A DNA stretch of 64,000 nucleotides from Gammaproteobacteria bacterium (GTDB lineage: Bacteria; Pseudomonadota; Gammaproteobacteria; Steroidobacterales; Steroidobacteraceae). The DNA lies in the NCBI GenBank assembly GCA_025350055.1, contig JANXYK010000029.1, forward strand, positions 124,001 through 188,000, in the 5' to 3' direction. This document shows, one piece after another, positions 28,654 to 38,374 of the stretch (positions are counted from its first letter, which is position 1; the number at the start of each line of letters is the position of its first letter). The notes under the pieces were generated by a model. It ran no database searches. It saw nothing but the letters and a program-made list of their open reading frames with translations, and was not told the origin of the DNA. Both the position numbers and the translations under genes were made by a program.

Positions 28654-29733
28654 CTACAGCGCGCTCAACAGCGCAGTACCGATGACCTCGCGGCGCCAGC
28701 CGCTCAGCGCACTGCTGTTGCGCTCGCCATTCACCAGTTGTTCCATTTCGCGGCGCGTGACCAGCAACTCTGGCGCCAGCGCCAGTTGCTGCGCCGTGCG
28801 ACGCGTGGTCTCGCTCAGGCGCGCGACCGCGGCCAGCTGCTCAGGGTCTGGCCGACGGCGCGGCGGCAGGGGCGGCGCCGGGTCGGGCACTTTTGCCGCG
28901 TCGATCAGCTCCAGCAGCTGCGCGCCGCTGTTTTGGAAGATGCCTTCCGGCAACTCACGCAGTTGCGCCAGCGCGGACTTGTCGCGCGGCAGCTGGAACA
29001 CCATGTCGCGCAGCGCGGCATCCGGCAGGATCCAGCCGCGCGGCCGATTGCTGCTGATCGCGCGCTGTTCGCGCCAGGCGCACAGCGATTGCGCCAGACG
29101 CTTGCGGTCACTGTCGAGATCCGCGAAGGACTTGATGCGGCGCCAGGCTTCCTGCGGATCGATCGCGAAGGAATCGGTGCCCAGCTCGCGCATCTCCTCG
29201 GCGAACCAGCCCAGGCGCCCGAGCTTGTCGAGCCGTTCGCTGAGCTGCTCGCGTAGCGGTAGCAGGTGACGTACATCATCGAGTGCGTACTCGAGTTGCG
29301 CCGCGGACAGTGGGCGCCGTGACCAGTCGGTGCGCGTCTCGCTCTTGTGCAGGTGCGTGCCGGTGAGTTCATTGACCAGGTCCGCGTAGCCGATCTGAGC
29401 GGGGAAGCCAATCAGCGCCGCGGCCACCTGGGTATCGAAGATGTTGTTCAGCGCGCCCACCACTGGCGCGAGCACTTCCAGATCCTGGCGCGCGGCGTGC
29501 AGGATCTTGCACGGTTCAGCGGCGGCCATCAGCGGCCGCAGTGCGCCCAGGTCGCCCAGCGCCAGCGTATCGATACACAGCGCCACGCCGGTGCCCGCCA
29601 TCTGTAGCAGGCACAGCTGCGCGTAGTAGGTGCGCTCGCGCATGAACTCGGTGTCGATGCCGATGGGCGCGCCACCGCCCAGCTTTTCGGCTGCCGCTGC
29701 CAGATCGGTCGCTGTGGTGATGGGCGCAATCAT
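28654..29733 (-). CDS. rnd: Ribonuclease D
   Basis: A 3'-5' exoribonuclease of the DEDD family that trims tRNA 3' ends. The protein has 359 residues: the exonuclease domain begins IGIDTEFMRERTYYAQLCLLQ (DxE motif), followed by LHAARQDLEVL and the C-terminal acidic residue in YALDDVRHLL (Exo III, Tyr/Asp). An HRDC domain occupies the last 150 residues. ATG 29733 has GGAG 8 nt upstream, so it is preferred over the frame's upstream start at 29796. It is divergent from mpl and convergent with adk. Confidence 0.95.
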   Translation of the reverse strand: MIAPITTATDLAAAAEKLGGGAPIGIDTEFMRERTYYAQLCLLQMAGTGVALCIDTLALGDLGALRPLMAAAEPCKILHAARQDLEVLAPVVGALNNIFDTQVAAALIGFPAQIGYADLVNELTGTHLHKSETRTDWSRRPLSAAQLEYALDDVRHLLPLREQLSERLDKLGRLGWFAEEMRELGTDSFAIDPQEAWRRIKSFADLDSDRKRLAQSLCAWREQRAISSNRPRGWILPDAALRDMVFQLPRDKSALAQLRELPEGIFQNSGAQLLELIDAAKVPDPAPPLPPRRRPDPEQLAAVARLSETTRRTAQQLALAPELLVTRREMEQLVNGERNSSALSGWRREVIGTALLSAL

Positions 29734-29807
29734 TCCTGCTCCGCAGTTCTCATTCCGGCGCTGCGCACCAGGGCTGGCGCGTTCGTCCGTGTACAATTGC
29801 CGCGATT

Positions 29808-31178
29808 ATGCACGTACACATCCTCGGCATCTGCGGAACTTTCATGGGCGGCATCGCGGCCATCGCGCGCGCCGCCGGCCATCGCGTCAGCGGTGCCGAT
29901 CGCAACGTCTATCCGCCGATGAGCACGCAGCTCGCAGCCCTCGGCATCGAGCTCACCGAGGGGTACGAGGCCGCGCAGCTCAAGCCGCGACCCGACGTGG
30001 TGGTGGTCGGCAACGTGATGAGCCGCGGCGTGCCGGTGATCGAGGCGCTGCTGGAGAGCGGCATCCCCTATGCCTCGGGCCCGGAGTGGCTGGCGCGCGA
30101 AGTTTTGCCTAAGCGCTGGGTGCTGGCCGTGTCGGGCACGCACGGCAAGACCACCACTGCCGCGATGCTGGCCTGGATAATCGAGGATGCCGGCCTGGCG
30201 CCCGGCTTCCTGATCGGCGGCTCGCCCGGGAATTTCTCAGTGAGTGCGCGCCTCGGCGAACTGCCCTGCTTCGTGATCGAGGCTGATGAGTACGACACGG
30301 CCTTCTTCGACAAGCGCGCCAAGTTCGTGCACTACCGGCCACGCACGCTGGTGCTCAACAACCTGGAATTTGACCACGCGGATATCTACCCGGATCTCGC
30401 GGCGATCGAGCGCCAGTTCAATCATCTGCTGCGCACCGTACCGGCCAGCGGTCGCCTGCTGGTCAACGGCACCGATGCCAATCTCGAGCGCGTGTTGAAG
30501 GCTGGCTGCTGGAGCGAGGTGGAGCGCTTCGCGCGCGGTGGCGGCGAGGGGATCACCTGGTCGGCGAAGTTCCCCGCTGGCGGCGACGGGTCGCAGTTCA
30601 CGGTGCGCGCCGGTGGCGCGGACTGCGGCGAAGTGAGCTGGCCGCTAATCGGCATGCACAACATCGACAACGCGCTCGCCGCGATCGGCGCCGCGCGCCA
30701 CGCCGGTGTGCCACCGGTGCGCGCCGCCGCAGCGCTGTGCAGTTTCGCCAACGTGCGACGACGCATGGAGCTGCGCGGCACTGCCGGCGGCATCAACGTC
30801 TACGACGACTTCGCCCATCACCCCACGGCCATTGCCACCACGCTCGAAGGCCTGCGCCGGCGCGTCGGCAAGCAGCGCATCGTCGCCGTGCTCGAACCGC
30901 GTTCGAACACCATGCGCGCCGGCGTGCACCGCGACACGCTGGCCGACTCGCTGCGCGGCGCCGATAGCGTGTGGATCTACGCGCCCGCCGATCTGGGATG
31001 GGATGCCGCGTCGGTGATGGCGCCGCTTGGTGCGCGCGCGCGCGTGGCGGCTACGATCGAGGGGCTGCTGGCTGGATTGAAAGCCGATCTGCACCCTGGT
31101 GATCACGCCTTGCTGATGAGCAATGGTGGGTTCGGCGGCCTGCATGAGCGGCTGCTCGCAGCCTTGAGGGCGGGTTAG
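29808..31178 (+). CDS. mpl: UDP-MurNAc:L-Ala-gamma-D-Glu-meso-DAP ligase
   Basis: Mpl recycles peptidoglycan by joining tripeptide to UDP-MurNAc in the cytoplasm. The length of 456 residues is normal. It has a MurC-like N-terminal Rossmann segment (VHILGICGTFMGGIAAIAR), the ATP P-loop VSGTHGKTTTAAML, the DEYDTAFFDKRAKF signature that separates Mpl from MurC, and the C-terminal YDDFAHHPTAI. A TACAAT box at 29792-29797 ends 10 nt before the ATG with no ribosome binding site between. The stop overlaps the end of the convergent cpdA by 4 bp. Confidence 0.96.
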   Translation: MHVHILGICGTFMGGIAAIARAAGHRVSGADRNVYPPMSTQLAALGIELTEGYEAAQLKPRPDVVVVGNVMSRGVPVIEALLESGIPYASGPEWLAREVLPKRWVLAVSGTHGKTTTAAMLAWIIEDAGLAPGFLIGGSPGNFSVSARLGELPCFVIEADEYDTAFFDKRAKFVHYRPRTLVLNNLEFDHADIYPDLAAIERQFNHLLRTVPASGRLLVNGTDANLERVLKAGCWSEVERFARGGGEGITWSAKFPAGGDGSQFTVRAGGADCGEVSWPLIGMHNIDNALAAIGAARHAGVPPVRAAAALCSFANVRRRMELRGTAGGINVYDDFAHHPTAIATTLEGLRRRVGKQRIVAVLEPRSNTMRAGVHRDTLADSLRGADSVWIYAPADLGWDAASVMAPLGARARVAATIEGLLAGLKADLHPGDHALLMSNGGFGGLHERLLAALRAG

Positions 31179-31969
31179 CTGCCAGCAGCTCGCTGATTGA
31201 GCGCCTGCCCAACCTGCAACGGCACGCGGATCACTTCCGTATCGATGCTGCCGTCTTCACACAGCGTGAGTCGCCGATAGCCCGGCGGACTCGGATCGAG
31301 CGCGAACTGATCGGCATGCGGCAGGAACTGCGCGCAGGTCGAAGGCACCGACAGCAGGCGCACGCCCTTGCGGCGCGAATCGAACTGCTGGTGCACGTGG
31401 CCCCAGACCATGGCGCGCACCGCGCTGCTGCGATCGGTGACGGCCAGGAATTCATCGGCGTTCTGCAGGTACACGGAATCCAGCCAGCGGCTGCCCTGGC
31501 GCACCGGGTGATGGTGCAGCCCGATCAGCACGTGACGATTGCCGGCACTGTCGAGGGCCGCGGCGAGGCGTTGCAATTCAGTGCCGCTCAGGCGTCCGTG
31601 CGCCTTGCCGGGTACGCAGGTGTCGAGCATCACGATGCGCCAGGCGCCCATGTCGGTGTGACCGCCCACCTGGAACAACGGCGCCGGCAGCTCGCGCTTC
31701 ATGGCCTCCGGTTCATCGTGGTTGCCGGGCAGGCACAGCACGGGTTTACCGAAGGCGCCGAACAGTTCGCGAATCCCCGCATATCCGGCGGCATCGTCAT
31801 TGACCAGATCGCCGGTCAATAGCAGCGCATCGACATGGGTGTGCTGCGCGCGCGCATGGCGCAGCACCGCCTCGAGCGCCGGGCGCGTGGCCACGCCGCG
31901 CAGTACGGCGTCGGCGCGCGCCGACAGGTGCGGGTCGGAGAATTGCAGCAGGCGCAGATCGTTGCTCAT
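31175..31969 (-). CDS. cpdA: 3',5'-cyclic-AMP phosphodiesterase
   Basis: A 264-residue calcineurin-type metallophosphoesterase matching CpdA, which hydrolyses cAMP and so tempers CRP signalling. All five metal motifs are visible in order: FSDPHL, TGDLVND, PGNHDE, LHHHPV and GHVHQQ. ATG 31969 is chosen because TACTAT ends 7 nt before it, resembling a -10 box; ATG 31978, three residues upstream, is the alternative. It is transcribed leftwards after ahcY but separated from it by a strong hairpin. Other substrates are possible for this superfamily, yet the motif spacing fits CpdA well. Confidence 0.87.
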   Translation of the reverse strand: MSNDLRLLQFSDPHLSARADAVLRGVATRPALEAVLRHARAQHTHVDALLLTGDLVNDDAAGYAGIRELFGAFGKPVLCLPGNHDEPEAMKRELPAPLFQVGGHTDMGAWRIVMLDTCVPGKAHGRLSGTELQRLAAALDSAGNRHVLIGLHHHPVRQGSRWLDSVYLQNADEFLAVTDRSSAVRAMVWGHVHQQFDSRRKGVRLLSVPSTCAQFLPHADQFALDPSPPGYRRLTLCEDGSIDTEVIRVPLQVGQALNQRAAGS

Positions 31970-32043
31970 CGCCGCCATAGTAACCAGCGAGCGCCTGCGG
32001 TCTCGGTGATCTGATTCAAGTTTGCGCGGACCATGAGACTTAA

Positions 32044-32074
32044 GACTCCCGAACTGCGCCACAGTTCGGGAGTC
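32044..32074 (-). terminator. Terminator after ahcY
   Basis: GACTCCCGAACTG and CAGTTCGGGAGTC form a perfect 13-bp stem with a 5-base loop, 28 bp past the ahcY stop. On the minus strand it is followed by TTAAGT, a poor U-tract, but the stem itself is the strongest of the terminator-like hairpins. Confidence 0.7.
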
Positions 32075-32101
32075 GTTGCGCGTGATGTCAAATGTTGCGG
32101 A

Positions 32102-33535
<1,434 letters not shown>

Positions 33536-33564
33536 GGCGGGCTCCAACTCCTAAGTAGCTTAAG

Positions 33565-33645
33565 GTTGCGAGCGCCGTTGGCATTTAAGCCACGATGTCT
33601 CAAGCCTGGCTGGGCTGTACCCAGTCGCAGCGCCCCTTGAGGCAC
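33565..33645 (-). promoter_or_regulatory. S-adenosylhomocysteine (SAH) riboswitch
   Basis: Reading leftwards, the ahcY leader carries the conserved SAH riboswitch blocks: GGGGCGCTGCGAC (about 33637-33625), GCCAGGCTTG (about 33610-33601) and CAACGGCGCTCGC (33580-33568). P1 is CTCAAG (33641-33636) with CTTGAG (33604-33599). The inner stem is CTGGG/CCCAG around a 5-base loop (33610-33624). The GGCGCTC block can form the pseudoknot with the first block. Known SAH riboswitches sit in front of ahcY or metH and turn expression on when SAH is bound. Position about 30 nt upstream of the start codon fits. Confidence 0.9.
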
Positions 33646-33676
33646 CGGCGTGCCATGGGGCACGTCGAGGGCGGTG

Positions 33677-33706
33677 ATTATACGGGCCGGCCGGCCCGGC
33701 TATCAA
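33677..33706 (-). promoter_or_regulatory. ahcY promoter with palindromic spacer
   Basis: Read leftwards: TTGATA (33706-33701), an 18-bp spacer, then a perfect TATAAT (33682-33677). The spacer contains a perfect 16-bp palindrome built from GGGCCGGCCGGCCC with flanking C/G (33683-33698), which a dimeric regulator could use as an operator. Transcription would start near 33670, giving a leader of about 135 nt that contains the riboswitch. The -35 lies 11 bp past the oxyR stop. Confidence 0.8.
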
Positions 33707-33716
33707 ATCAGGGCCA

Positions 33717-34616
33717 TCAATTGCTGTCGCGCAGCACGTCTGCGAGCGCCTGCATGTCGGCCAGGCGCGAAGTGGAGCGGCGCGCCCCGAGCGCGATCTT
33801 GCGGCTGGGGCAGGGTCGGGCCAGCGGCCGGGCCTGCAGGCGCGGGCTCTTCGTCAGGCCGCTCTTCACCGCCATCTCCGGGATCAACCCTACACCCAGA
33901 TCGGCTTCAATCATCTGCACCAGGGTCAGCAGGCTCGTGGCCTCCAGTCCGTGCTTGTCGCGACGCGATTCCGCCGCGTCGCAAGCATGTAGCGAGTGAT
34001 CGCGCAGGCAGTGACCTTCCTCGAGCAGCAACAGCCGATCTGCGAGCGCGGAGGTCATGGCAACGCGCGCCGGCTGCAGTTGTTTTTCGTCGCTGCGCCC
34101 GACGATCCACAGCTCATCGTCGAACAGCGGCTCCACCAACAGGTTGGTGGTGTCGAAGGGGAGCGCGAACAGTACGAAGTCGAGTTCGCCGCTGTGCAGG
34201 CGCGCCAGCAGTGCGGCGGTGAGATCCTCGCGCAGCGCGAGCTGCAGTCGCGGATAGCGCTTGCGCAGCGCGGCGAGCGCGCGCGGCAGCAGGAAAGGCG
34301 CAATGGTGGGAATCACGCCGAGCCGCAGCACACCACTCATCGGTGCGGCACCGGCGGCGGCGAACTCCGTGAGATCGCGCGCCGCGGCCAGGATCGTGCG
34401 GGCGCGCTGGCTGACCTCGCGGCCGATCGGCGTCATCAGCACCGACCGGCGATCGCGCTCGACCAGGCGCACGCCCAGCAGCTGCTCGAGTTCCTTGATG
34501 CCGGCGCTCAGCGTCGGTTGGCTCGCGTGGCAGGCACGCGCCGCGCGCGTGAAACTCAAGCTGTCTTCGAGCGCCACCAGGTATTGCAGTTGCCGCAGCG
34601 AAGTGAGCGTGGCCAT
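33717..34616 (-). CDS. oxyR: Hydrogen peroxide sensor OxyR (LysR family)
   Basis: A 299-residue LysR-type activator. The N-terminal helix-turn-helix reads LRQLQYLVALEDSLSFTRAA and SQPTLSAGIKELE. The sensor region GHCLRDHSLHAC has Cys203 and Cys212, nine residues apart exactly as Cys199 and Cys208 in E. coli OxyR, so it should sense peroxide by disulfide formation. ATG 34616 is set by homology. It starts 5 bp after the molybdopterin oxidoreductase stop, so it may be co-transcribed with it instead of with a catalase or peroxiredoxin gene. The ahcY promoter follows immediately. Confidence 0.93.
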   Translation of the reverse strand: MATLTSLRQLQYLVALEDSLSFTRAARACHASQPTLSAGIKELEQLLGVRLVERDRRSVLMTPIGREVSQRARTILAAARDLTEFAAAGAAPMSGVLRLGVIPTIAPFLLPRALAALRKRYPRLQLALREDLTAALLARLHSGELDFVLFALPFDTTNLLVEPLFDDELWIVGRSDEKQLQPARVAMTSALADRLLLLEEGHCLRDHSLHACDAAESRRDKHGLEATSLLTLVQMIEADLGVGLIPEMAVKSGLTKSPRLQARPLARPCPSRKIALGARRSTSRLADMQALADVLRDSN

Positions 34617-34621
34617 GTGCG

Positions 34622-36649
34622 CTAGTGCGCGGCGACTTCGACGCGCGCGTCGTTGTAGCAGGCGCCGAAGGCTAGATCCGCCTTGTGCGAAGGCGCCAGC
34701 GCCGAAACGGTCTGCCCATTCGTACTGGTACGCAGCCACGCACCCTTGTCGGAGCTGACCACGCCCGGACGCACTGCGGCGCTCACGTGCAGCTTGAGGA
34801 ACACCTGCCCCAGCTCGTTCCACACTTTGACGATCGCACCATCGCTCAGGCGACGCGCGTCTGCATCAGCCGGATTCATCTCGAGCAGCGGCGTCCCATC
34901 GCTGGCCGCCAGGCCGCCAAAGGTCGAGGTGATGCGCTGGTCGGAAGCCGGCGTGATCAGTGCCAGCGGGAAACCCGACTGCACCGGGCGGAAGCTGGGC
35001 AGCGCGGCGTCGTAGCGCGCGCGCAGTGTTGACGACTCGAGCTCGATCTTGCCACTGGGCGTACGCGGCACCACGTTCTTGAACAGCACCGGCTCTTCGC
35101 CGCCGAACTCCATGCGCAATGCCTGGTTGAGCGGCAGCTGGCTCGGACGCATGCCGCCCATGCGCGGATCCTCCGCATTCAGCGCCTGATCCATCAGTTC
35201 GCTGTCGCTCTCGCGGAACGCCGCGTCCTTGAAGCCAAAACGCGCCGCGAGCCGGCGGAAGATCTCGGTATTTGGCAGGCTCTCGCCCACCGGCGGAATA
35301 ACCGCCTCCGCGCGCTGCAGGAACTGCTGGCCATAGGCCGAGTAGATATCCGCGTGTTCGAAGTGCGTGCAGGCCGGCAGGATGATGTCGGCGTAGTGCA
35401 TGCTGTCGGTCATCGCGACTTCGATGCCGACACTGAACAGATCCTCGCGCGCCAGCCCTTTGCGCAGGCGGTTCTGGTCCGGGTGCACGATCAGCGGATT
35501 GTGGTTGTAGATGAACAGCGCCTTGAGCGGTGGCGCGAGCTGGTCATCGAGCAGCAAGCCCCCGACATCGATGATATTCAGCGTGCGCGCTTTCGATGGA
35601 GCGAAATCCGCGCGCGTGAGTCTGTCGCCGGTCTTGGGGAAGGCGTGGCCGGCGCCGCCCACGATGCCGCCGCCCGCTACGCCGAATTTTCCAGCCAGCG
35701 CGGGCAGGGCGGCGATCGCGCGCAGCCCCGAGCCGCCGTTCTGGTTGCGCTCCAGGCCGTTGCCCCAGGCGATCACCGCCGGCGAGGCCTCCTGATACCA
35801 GCGCGCCAGCGTGCGGATGTCTTCCAGCGGCACACCGCAGATTTCCGCGGCGCGCTCGGGCGGATAGGCGCGCGCGAGTGCCATGTAGCTCTCGGCGCCC
35901 TGCACGTGTTGCGCGATGAACTCGCGATCAAAACCGCCGAGTTTTTCCAGCTCAACGGCGAGCGCCCAGGCCAGCACCACATCGGTACCCGGCCGCACCG
36001 CCAGATACAGTTGCGACTGCTCGGCCACTTTCACGCGCCGCGGATCGACCACCACCAGCCGCGCGCCATTGCGCTTGGCGGCGTTGATCTGGCGCATCAG
36101 GTGCAGGTTGCAGGCCGTGGCGTTGTTGCCCCAGACGATGATGAGTTTCGCGAGGCTGACCTGCTGCAGCGGCGTACCGGGCGCATTGCCATAGGTGCCG
36201 GAGTAAGCGGCGCTGCGGATGCCACCGCACAGCGGGTTGCGCTCGAGGAGCGAGGCGCCGAGCCGATAGAAAAAGCGCAGCGACATCGAGTCGCCCGCCA
36301 GCATGCCGTGCGGGCCGGCATAGTTCAGCGGCAACACGGCCTCGGCGCCGTGCTGCGCGATGATCGCGCTGACACGCGCATGAATGGTATCCAGCGCTTC
36401 CTGCCAGCTGATGCGCTCGTAGCGACCATCGCCCTTCTTGCCCACGCGCTTCAACGGATAGCGCAGCCGGTTCTCGCCGTGCACGAAATCCGGATAGTTG
36501 TTCGCCACCTTGGCGCACACCGCGCCGTGCGTGATCGGATTGACCTTCGAGCCGTGCACCTTGATCACCTGATCGTCTGCCACGGTCACCGACAGGCTGC
36601 AGGTATCGGGGCAATCGAGCGGACAGACGCTGGGTTTCTCGGCATTCAT
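34622..36649 (-). CDS. Molybdopterin oxidoreductase (DMSO reductase family)
   Basis: A 675-residue cytoplasmic Mo-bisMGD enzyme without a Tat signal. The N-terminal iron-sulfur motif CPLDCPDTC with a later Cys (HGAVCAK) binds one 4Fe-4S cluster. Molybdopterin segments include IVWGNNATACNLHLM and VDPRRVKVAEQ, and the C-terminal domain has EMNPADADARRLSDGAIVKVWN. No obvious selenocysteine or conserved active-site Cys is present; the sequence around 180 reads LERNPLCGGIRSAAYS. It resembles the single-subunit BisC/formate dehydrogenase-like group whose substrates are mostly unknown. ATG 36649 directly precedes the conserved cluster motif. oxyR follows at 5 bp. The divergent gene is a pseudouridine synthase. 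Confidence 0.87.
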   Translation of the reverse strand: MNAEKPSVCPLDCPDTCSLSVTVADDQVIKVHGSKVNPITHGAVCAKVANNYPDFVHGENRLRYPLKRVGKKGDGRYERISWQEALDTIHARVSAIIAQHGAEAVLPLNYAGPHGMLAGDSMSLRFFYRLGASLLERNPLCGGIRSAAYSGTYGNAPGTPLQQVSLAKLIIVWGNNATACNLHLMRQINAAKRNGARLVVVDPRRVKVAEQSQLYLAVRPGTDVVLAWALAVELEKLGGFDREFIAQHVQGAESYMALARAYPPERAAEICGVPLEDIRTLARWYQEASPAVIAWGNGLERNQNGGSGLRAIAALPALAGKFGVAGGGIVGGAGHAFPKTGDRLTRADFAPSKARTLNIIDVGGLLLDDQLAPPLKALFIYNHNPLIVHPDQNRLRKGLAREDLFSVGIEVAMTDSMHYADIILPACTHFEHADIYSAYGQQFLQRAEAVIPPVGESLPNTEIFRRLAARFGFKDAAFRESDSELMDQALNAEDPRMGGMRPSQLPLNQALRMEFGGEEPVLFKNVVPRTPSGKIELESSTLRARYDAALPSFRPVQSGFPLALITPASDQRITSTFGGLAASDGTPLLEMNPADADARRLSDGAIVKVWNELGQVFLKLHVSAAVRPGVVSSDKGAWLRTSTNGQTVSALAPSHKADLAFGACYNDARVEVAAH

Positions 36650-36737
36650 GGTGCAAGGTCCGGTGGCGTGGGGGTGCAGCATAACGCAAGGCCGGGCTGC
36701 GGATGTGGTAGCCCCCGCCCGCAGGCGCGAGCGCATA

Positions 36738-37487
36738 ATGCCGCGACCAATGGTGACAGATTCCAGCAAGGCGCCGCGCGCAGTGCGCCACGGCGTGGCG
36801 CGCGTGATCTCCAAACTCGGCCTGGCCTCGCGTACGCAGGCGACAGCGTGGGTGCTAGCCGGGCGCGTGCGCGTCAATGGCAGCGTGGTGCGGGATCCGG
36901 AATTTCCCGTACGTCAGGGCGTGGATCAATTGCACGTCGACGACGCGACGGCCACAGCGGTTGAGCGCGTAGTGTTGATACTCAACAAGCCGCGCGGCCT
37001 GGTCACCACGCGACAGGACGAGCGCGGCCGCGCGACGGTCTATCAGTGCCTGTCCGACGCCGATCTGCCCTGGCTCGCGCCGGTGGGGCGTCTCGACAAG
37101 GCGAGCGAAGGTTTGCTGCTGTTCTGCAATGATCCCGAGTGGGCCGCAAGGCTCACTGATCCAGACACCGGACCCGACAAGACCTATCACGTGCAGATCG
37201 ACCGGCTGCCGGATGCGGCCATGCTCGCCGCGCTCGCGCGTGGTGCGCTCGTTGACGGCGAGCGATTGAAGTTCAAGTCAGCCAGTTGCCTGCGCACGGG
37301 ACAACGCAATGGTTGGCTCGAGATCACGCTGGATGAGGGGCGCAATCGGCAGATCCGCCGCGTGTTCGAAGCGCACGGCCTGGTGGTGCTGCGTCTGGTG
37401 CGCGTGAAGATCGGCGCCCTGGCGTTGGGCAAGTTGCCCAAGGGCAAGTGGCGGCGGCTGAGCGCCGCAGAGATCGCCACACTGTGA
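36738..37487 (+). CDS. rRNA pseudouridine synthase, RsuA/RluB family
   Basis: A 249-residue enzyme with an N-terminal S4 RNA-binding domain (VISKLGLASRTQATAWVLAGRVRVNG) and the catalytic motif VGRLDKASEGLLLF, with the Asp nucleophile. The C-terminal part has EGRNRQIRRVFEAHG, typical of the RsuA/RluB/RluE/RluF group. It isomerises a specific uridine in rRNA; the target position cannot be assigned from sequence. ATG 36738 is used, but a CATAAT at 36734-36739 would place the transcript start near ATG 36750, four residues later. A SAM methyltransferase follows at 10 bp. Confidence 0.9.
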   Translation: MPRPMVTDSSKAPRAVRHGVARVISKLGLASRTQATAWVLAGRVRVNGSVVRDPEFPVRQGVDQLHVDDATATAVERVVLILNKPRGLVTTRQDERGRATVYQCLSDADLPWLAPVGRLDKASEGLLLFCNDPEWAARLTDPDTGPDKTYHVQIDRLPDAAMLAALARGALVDGERLKFKSASCLRTGQRNGWLEITLDEGRNRQIRRVFEAHGLVVLRLVRVKIGALALGKLPKGKWRRLSAAEIATL

Positions 37488-37497
37488 GTGCCAGACC

Positions 37498-38346
37498 GTG
37501 AGTGTGACTTTGCCGCCGCTGCTGACCCTGGCCGTGCACGAGCGTCTGCTCGCGGCGCGCGCGTCGGGGACAGATTCCCTGGAGTGCTCGCTGGATCTGG
37601 GCCTGTCGAACGCCCGCATCGCAATTGAAGTCGATGCCTGGTGCTGGAACGAGCGGCGCTTCCCCTATCTCGAGAGCTGCCGAGAACGCACTGTCTATGC
37701 CTGGGTTGCCAACGCATTCGAGCCGGTCGCGCGCTTCAGCACTGCACTGATCAAGCTCGTGCCCAGCGAGTGGGGGCCGCCGACCTTCGAGATCGACGGC
37801 ATCAAGATGCTGCCGACCGCGCGCGTGTCGCCATACGAGGATGCGAAGCAGAAAGTGGCGCTCATCGAACCGCGTGGCAAACAGATTCTCGATTCCTGCG
37901 GCGGCCTCGGCTACTTCGCCGCCTGGTGCCTGCGTGGCGGCGCCGCGCGTGTGCAATCCTTCGAGAAGAACGCCGACGTGCTGTGGCTGCGCACACTCAA
38001 TCCCTGGTCACCGGATAGCCCGTGGTCGCGGTTGGATCAGCGCGCACTGGAGCTCACGCAGGCCGATGTCACGAGTGTGATTGGCGATCTGCCCGCGGGA
38101 TCCTTCGATGCCGTGCTGCACGATCCGCCGCGCTTTGGCATCGCCGGCGAACTGTATTCGCAGCAGTTCTATGACCAGCTCGCGCGCGTACTCAAGTCAC
38201 GCGGCCGCTTGTTCCACTACACGGGCGCGCCTAACAAAGTGAGCCGTGGCCGTGATCTTGCACAGGAAGTATCCAAGCGCCTCGAGCGCGCTGGATTCAA
38301 GAGCGCGCTGCACGGCGATGGCGTGCTGGCGCACAGACGCAGCTGA
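37498..38346 (+). CDS. SAM-dependent methyltransferase-like protein
   Basis: A 282-residue class I methyltransferase-like protein. Motif I is LDSCGGLGYFAAWCL, followed by the acidic strand end VQSFEKNADVLWL and the motif IV-like FDAVLHDPPRFG. HDPPR resembles the DPP[RY] motif of RNA or polyamine-type enzymes. The N-terminal 110 residues form a separate beta-rich domain. The fold resembles proteins annotated as spermine synthase-like in archaea and bacteria; no substrate is known. GTG 37498 is the likely start. Co-transcription with the rRNA pseudouridine synthase hints at an RNA target (inference). Confidence 0.78.
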   Translation: MSVTLPPLLTLAVHERLLAARASGTDSLECSLDLGLSNARIAIEVDAWCWNERRFPYLESCRERTVYAWVANAFEPVARFSTALIKLVPSEWGPPTFEIDGIKMLPTARVSPYEDAKQKVALIEPRGKQILDSCGGLGYFAAWCLRGGAARVQSFEKNADVLWLRTLNPWSPDSPWSRLDQRALELTQADVTSVIGDLPAGSFDAVLHDPPRFGIAGELYSQQFYDQLARVLKSRGRLFHYTGAPNKVSRGRDLAQEVSKRLERAGFKSALHGDGVLAHRRS

Positions 38347-38374
38347 GCTGCGCCGCGCCGGCACAAGATTTTCG

